A DNA stretch of 64,000 nt from Cytobacillus firmus (GTDB taxonomy: Bacteria > Bacillota > Bacilli > Bacillales > Cytobacillaceae): positions 1,747,501 to 1,811,500 of the forward strand of contig NZ_CP086235.1 in assembly GCF_023612095.1 (NCBI RefSeq). Direction: 5' to 3'. Below, piece by piece: positions 61,626 to 64,000 of this stretch. The position numbers and the translations under genes are program-made. Position 1 is the stretch's first letter, and each line of letters opens with the position of its first letter. The notes under the pieces are model-generated. The model was not told where the DNA came from. It made no database searches and worked only from the letters and a program-made list of their open reading frames with translations.

Positions 61626-62884
61626 ATGAAGAAATGGTTTATGGGTTTTTTGACAATGATTCTCGTACTCTCTTCTTTAACTGTTGTGCTAGCAGATAAC
61701 GGCAATGGCAAAGGAAAAGGCAAGAAAAAGAAATTCGAGCTTGGTGTTGAAGTCCTTTTAGATGAAAAGAAGGACCTCATAGAAGGTAAAAAAGTTGGCT
61801 TAATTACAAACCCGACTGGGGTCGACTCGAATTTAAACAGCATTGTTGATATTCTGCATAATGATCCGGACGTGGAGTTAACAGCGTTATATGGTCCTGA
61901 GCATGGAGTCCGCGGGAGTGCGCAAGCGGGAGAATATGTTGAGTATTATATCGATGAAAAGACAGGGCTTCCTGTTTACAGCTTATATGGAAAAACCAAA
62001 AAGCCTACCCCTGAAATGCTTGAAAATATTGACGTGATTCTGTTTGATATCCAGGATGTCGGAACACGTTTTTACACGTATATTTACACAATGGCTTACG
62101 CGATGGAAGCAGCAAAAGAAAACAATATCCCTTTCATCGTGCTGGACAGGCCTAATCCTCAAGGTGGCACAAAGGTTGAAGGACCGGTGCTTGATATGGA
62201 GTATTCCTCCTTTGTGGGGAATTACCCGATTCCGCTTCGCCATGGGATGAGTGTAGGTGAACTGGCCGAATTGTTTAATGAAGAGTTTGAAATAGGTGCA
62301 GATTTAACTGTTGTCAAGATGAATGGATGGAAGCGCAATATGTATTACGATGACACCAGACTTCCGTTTGTCATGCCGTCTCCTAATATGCCAACACTCG
62401 AAACAGCGTTAGTATATCCGGGTGCCGCTTTGATTGAAGGAACGAATGTTTCTGAGGGGCGCGGCACAACAAAGCCGTTTGAACTGATTGGTGCTCCATT
62501 TATCAACGCCGATGATTTGGCTGGACATTTGAACGGTCTAGATCTTCCCGGGTAACTTTTAGAGCTGCTTCATTTACACCAAGCTTCTCCAAGCATGCAG
62601 GACAGCTTTCCCACGGGATTCAGATTTATGTTACAAATCGCGATGCATTCAAGCCTGTCGAGACCGGACTTCACATTGTAAAGGCGATCCATGACATGTA
62701 TCCGGAAGACTTTGAATTCCGTGCAGAGAACAGTGCTGGAATTTCATTCTTTGACAACCTGATGGGTAATGGCTGGGTACGTGAAGCCATTGAGGAAGGA
62801 AAAACTGTTGAAGAAATCTCCTCCAAATGGGAAAAGGAATTAAAACAATTTAAAAAGACACGCGAAGAATATTTACTCTATTAA
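61626..62884 (+). pseudogene. namZ: exo-beta-N-acetylmuramidase NamZ, frameshifted
   Basis: Adding one base gives a ~419-residue secreted DUF1343 enzyme, close to the size of B. subtilis NamZ (YbbC), which releases MurNAc from the non-reducing end. After the signal peptide come VGLITNPTGVDSNL, LYGPEHGVRG, DIQDVGTRFYTYIYTM and SEGRGTTKPFELIGAP; then the frame stops at CCC-GGG-TAA (62550-62552). The rest (FTPSFSKHAGQ, HIVKAIHDMYPEDF, FFDNLMGN) follows in the -1 frame. A G is missing from GGG. ATG 61626 has GGGAGGGG. Confidence 0.88.
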
Positions 62885-62892
62885 ATTTGCAG

Positions 62893-62930
62893 GAAAGAAT
62901 CTGGCGGCATTATGCTCCAGGTTCTTTTTT
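62893..62930 (+). terminator. probable terminator after namZ
   Basis: GAATCTGG, loop, CCAGGTTC followed by T6. Confidence 0.6.
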
Positions 62931-63021
62931 GCGGGTCAACGTAGCACTGATGGTCCCTGGTACTGAATTATAAAGCCTGTTCATATTATGTAATAATCCA
63001 TGGAGAAAGAGGTGTGTGAAA

Positions 63022-64000
63022 ATGCTGGGGTTTTTACAGAAGATTGGCAAGTCTTTAATGCTGCCGATTGCAGTTATGCCTGCTGCTGCACTTTTGCTGA
63101 GGCTGGGACAGGATGACCTTTTAGGAATTCCATTTATATCTGCAGCCGGTAATGCTGTTTTCGGACATTTGGCTCTCTTGTTTGCCATTGGAATTGCCAT
63201 CGGTTTTTCAAAGGATGGCAGCGGGGCAGCTGCCCTTGCTGGAGCGGTGGGTTATTTTGTACTGACTGAAGGTGCCGCTGCCATAAACGAAACGGTCAAT
63301 ATGGGGGTTTTTGGCGGAATCATTTCCGGTATTATTGCAGGGCTATTATACAATAAATATCATGATATTAAGCTGCCGGAATGGCTTGGTTTCTTTGGGG
63401 AAAACGGTTTGTGCCGATCATCACTTCACTCGTTTTGATCGTCATTGCATTTTTGTTCGGGTATGTGTGGCCGCCGGTACAGGCAGGCATTAACAGTGTC
63501 GGCGATTGGATAATCGGTGCAGGTGCAGCGGGTGTTGGGGTCTTCGGATTCCTGAACCGTCTTTTAATTCCGGTTGGTCTTCATCACATACTGAACACGC
63601 TTGTCTGGTTTGAGTTCGGCGAGTTTACCAATGCAGCAGGGGATGTCATCAAAGGAGATTTATGGCGCTTCCTTGCCAAGGATCCATCTGCTGGTATCTT
63701 TATGACAGGATTCTTTCCTATTATGATGTTTGGGCTTCCTGGTGCAGCGCTGGCCATGGTTGCCGCTGCAAAGAAGGAAAGAAGGAAAGCAGTGGCAGGG
63801 GCGATGGCCGGACTCGCATTTACTTCCTTCCTGACCGGTATTACAGAGCCGATTGAATTCCTGTTTATGTTCTTATCGCCGGTTCTATATTTAATTCATG
63901 CTGCTTTGACAGGTCTGGCTATGTCCATTACCTATGTCCTGGATATTCATCATGGTTTCGGGTTCTCGGCAGGCGCCCTTGATTATATACTAAACTTTGG
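63022..64000 (+). pseudogene. nagP: PTS N-acetylglucosamine transporter EIIC (NagP), frameshifted and cut by window end
   Basis: The product matches NagP-type EIIC: MLGFLQKIGKSLMLPIAVMP, HLALLFAIGIAIGFSKD, NRLLIPVGLHHILN (substrate site with HHxLN), PIMMFGLPGAALAM and GITEPIEFLFMFLSP. It imports GlcNAc as the 6-phosphate. The frame breaks in the G4 run 63397-63400 (GGG-GAA should read GGG-GGA-AAA); a fifth G restores the homologous KRFVPIITSLVL. The EIIB domain would lie past the window. ATG 63022 follows AGAGGTG. It completes the cluster: NagZ releases GlcNAc and NagP takes it up. Confidence 0.88.

Overview
The window is chromosomal DNA from a low-GC, endospore-forming member of the Bacillaceae. 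The supporting signs are a Bacillus-type 23S/5S rRNA end, an SspH-type spore protein, tandem T-boxes on a full trp operon, a BirA-controlled bioYB operon, CcpA cre sites and AGGAGG ribosome binding sites. Gene content and style fit a Cytobacillus/Mesobacillus-like species, but the genus is a guess.

Layout. 1-2048: 3' part of a 23S gene, a 5S gene and the rrn terminator, followed by two families of ~21-bp tandem repeats. 2.4-7.2 kb: LysE-type exporter, sspH and a copper regulon (csoR-copZ, copA, small membrane protein) with two matching CsoR-like promoters. 7.2-10.9 kb: cobalamin riboswitch in front of a class I ribonucleotide reductase operon. 10.9-12.6 kb: bioYB with a BirA box. 13.0-13.2 kb: a candidate small RNA on the minus strand. 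13.3-16.9 kb: fruRKA. 17-22.8 kb: mixed metabolic genes and a probable type I toxin-antitoxin locus. 22.8-29.8 kb: two consecutive tRNA-Trp T-boxes and trpEGDCFBA. 29.9 kb: a palindromic MITE-like element. 30-34 kb: SsuBCA-like importer, then LemA/TPM. 35.9-37.2 kb: an IS3-family (IS150-type) insertion that splits an intrinsic terminator. 37-42 kb: DinB, a transpeptidase PBP and small genes. 42.2-52.5 kb: a one-direction cluster for a Mo-dependent nitrate-reductase-like system and its sensors. 52.5-57.4 kb: chrA-padR, a split ThrE exporter and an ABC exporter. 57.6-64 kb: peptidoglycan recovery genes (amiE-like, nagZ, namZ, nagP) behind a NagR-like operator and a cre site.

Most interesting region. 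The 42.2-52.5 kb cluster combines a six-helix haem-b-like membrane protein with a zinc-ribbon tail, a Nap/Nas-type molybdopterin subunit without an export signal, a four-cluster ferredoxin, a Tat-exported Rieske protein and three small unrecognised proteins. It also encodes a NarK-type nitrate transporter fused to a PAS domain. That fusion is followed at once by a histidine kinase with no sensor domain, so transporter-PAS and kinase look like a split nitrate-flux sensor. A NarL-type regulator, a NreA-like GAF protein and a triple-PAS kinase complete the set. Two GGGGAA/TTCCCC palindromes spaced two helical turns apart precede a promoter with a poor -35.

Sequence quality. Five genes (fruR, trpF, the PBP, namZ, nagP) are each broken by one missing base in a homopolymer. 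All five are single-base deletions, which points to uncorrected sequencing indels more than to real gene loss; the A9 in trpF could alternatively be rescued by slippage.
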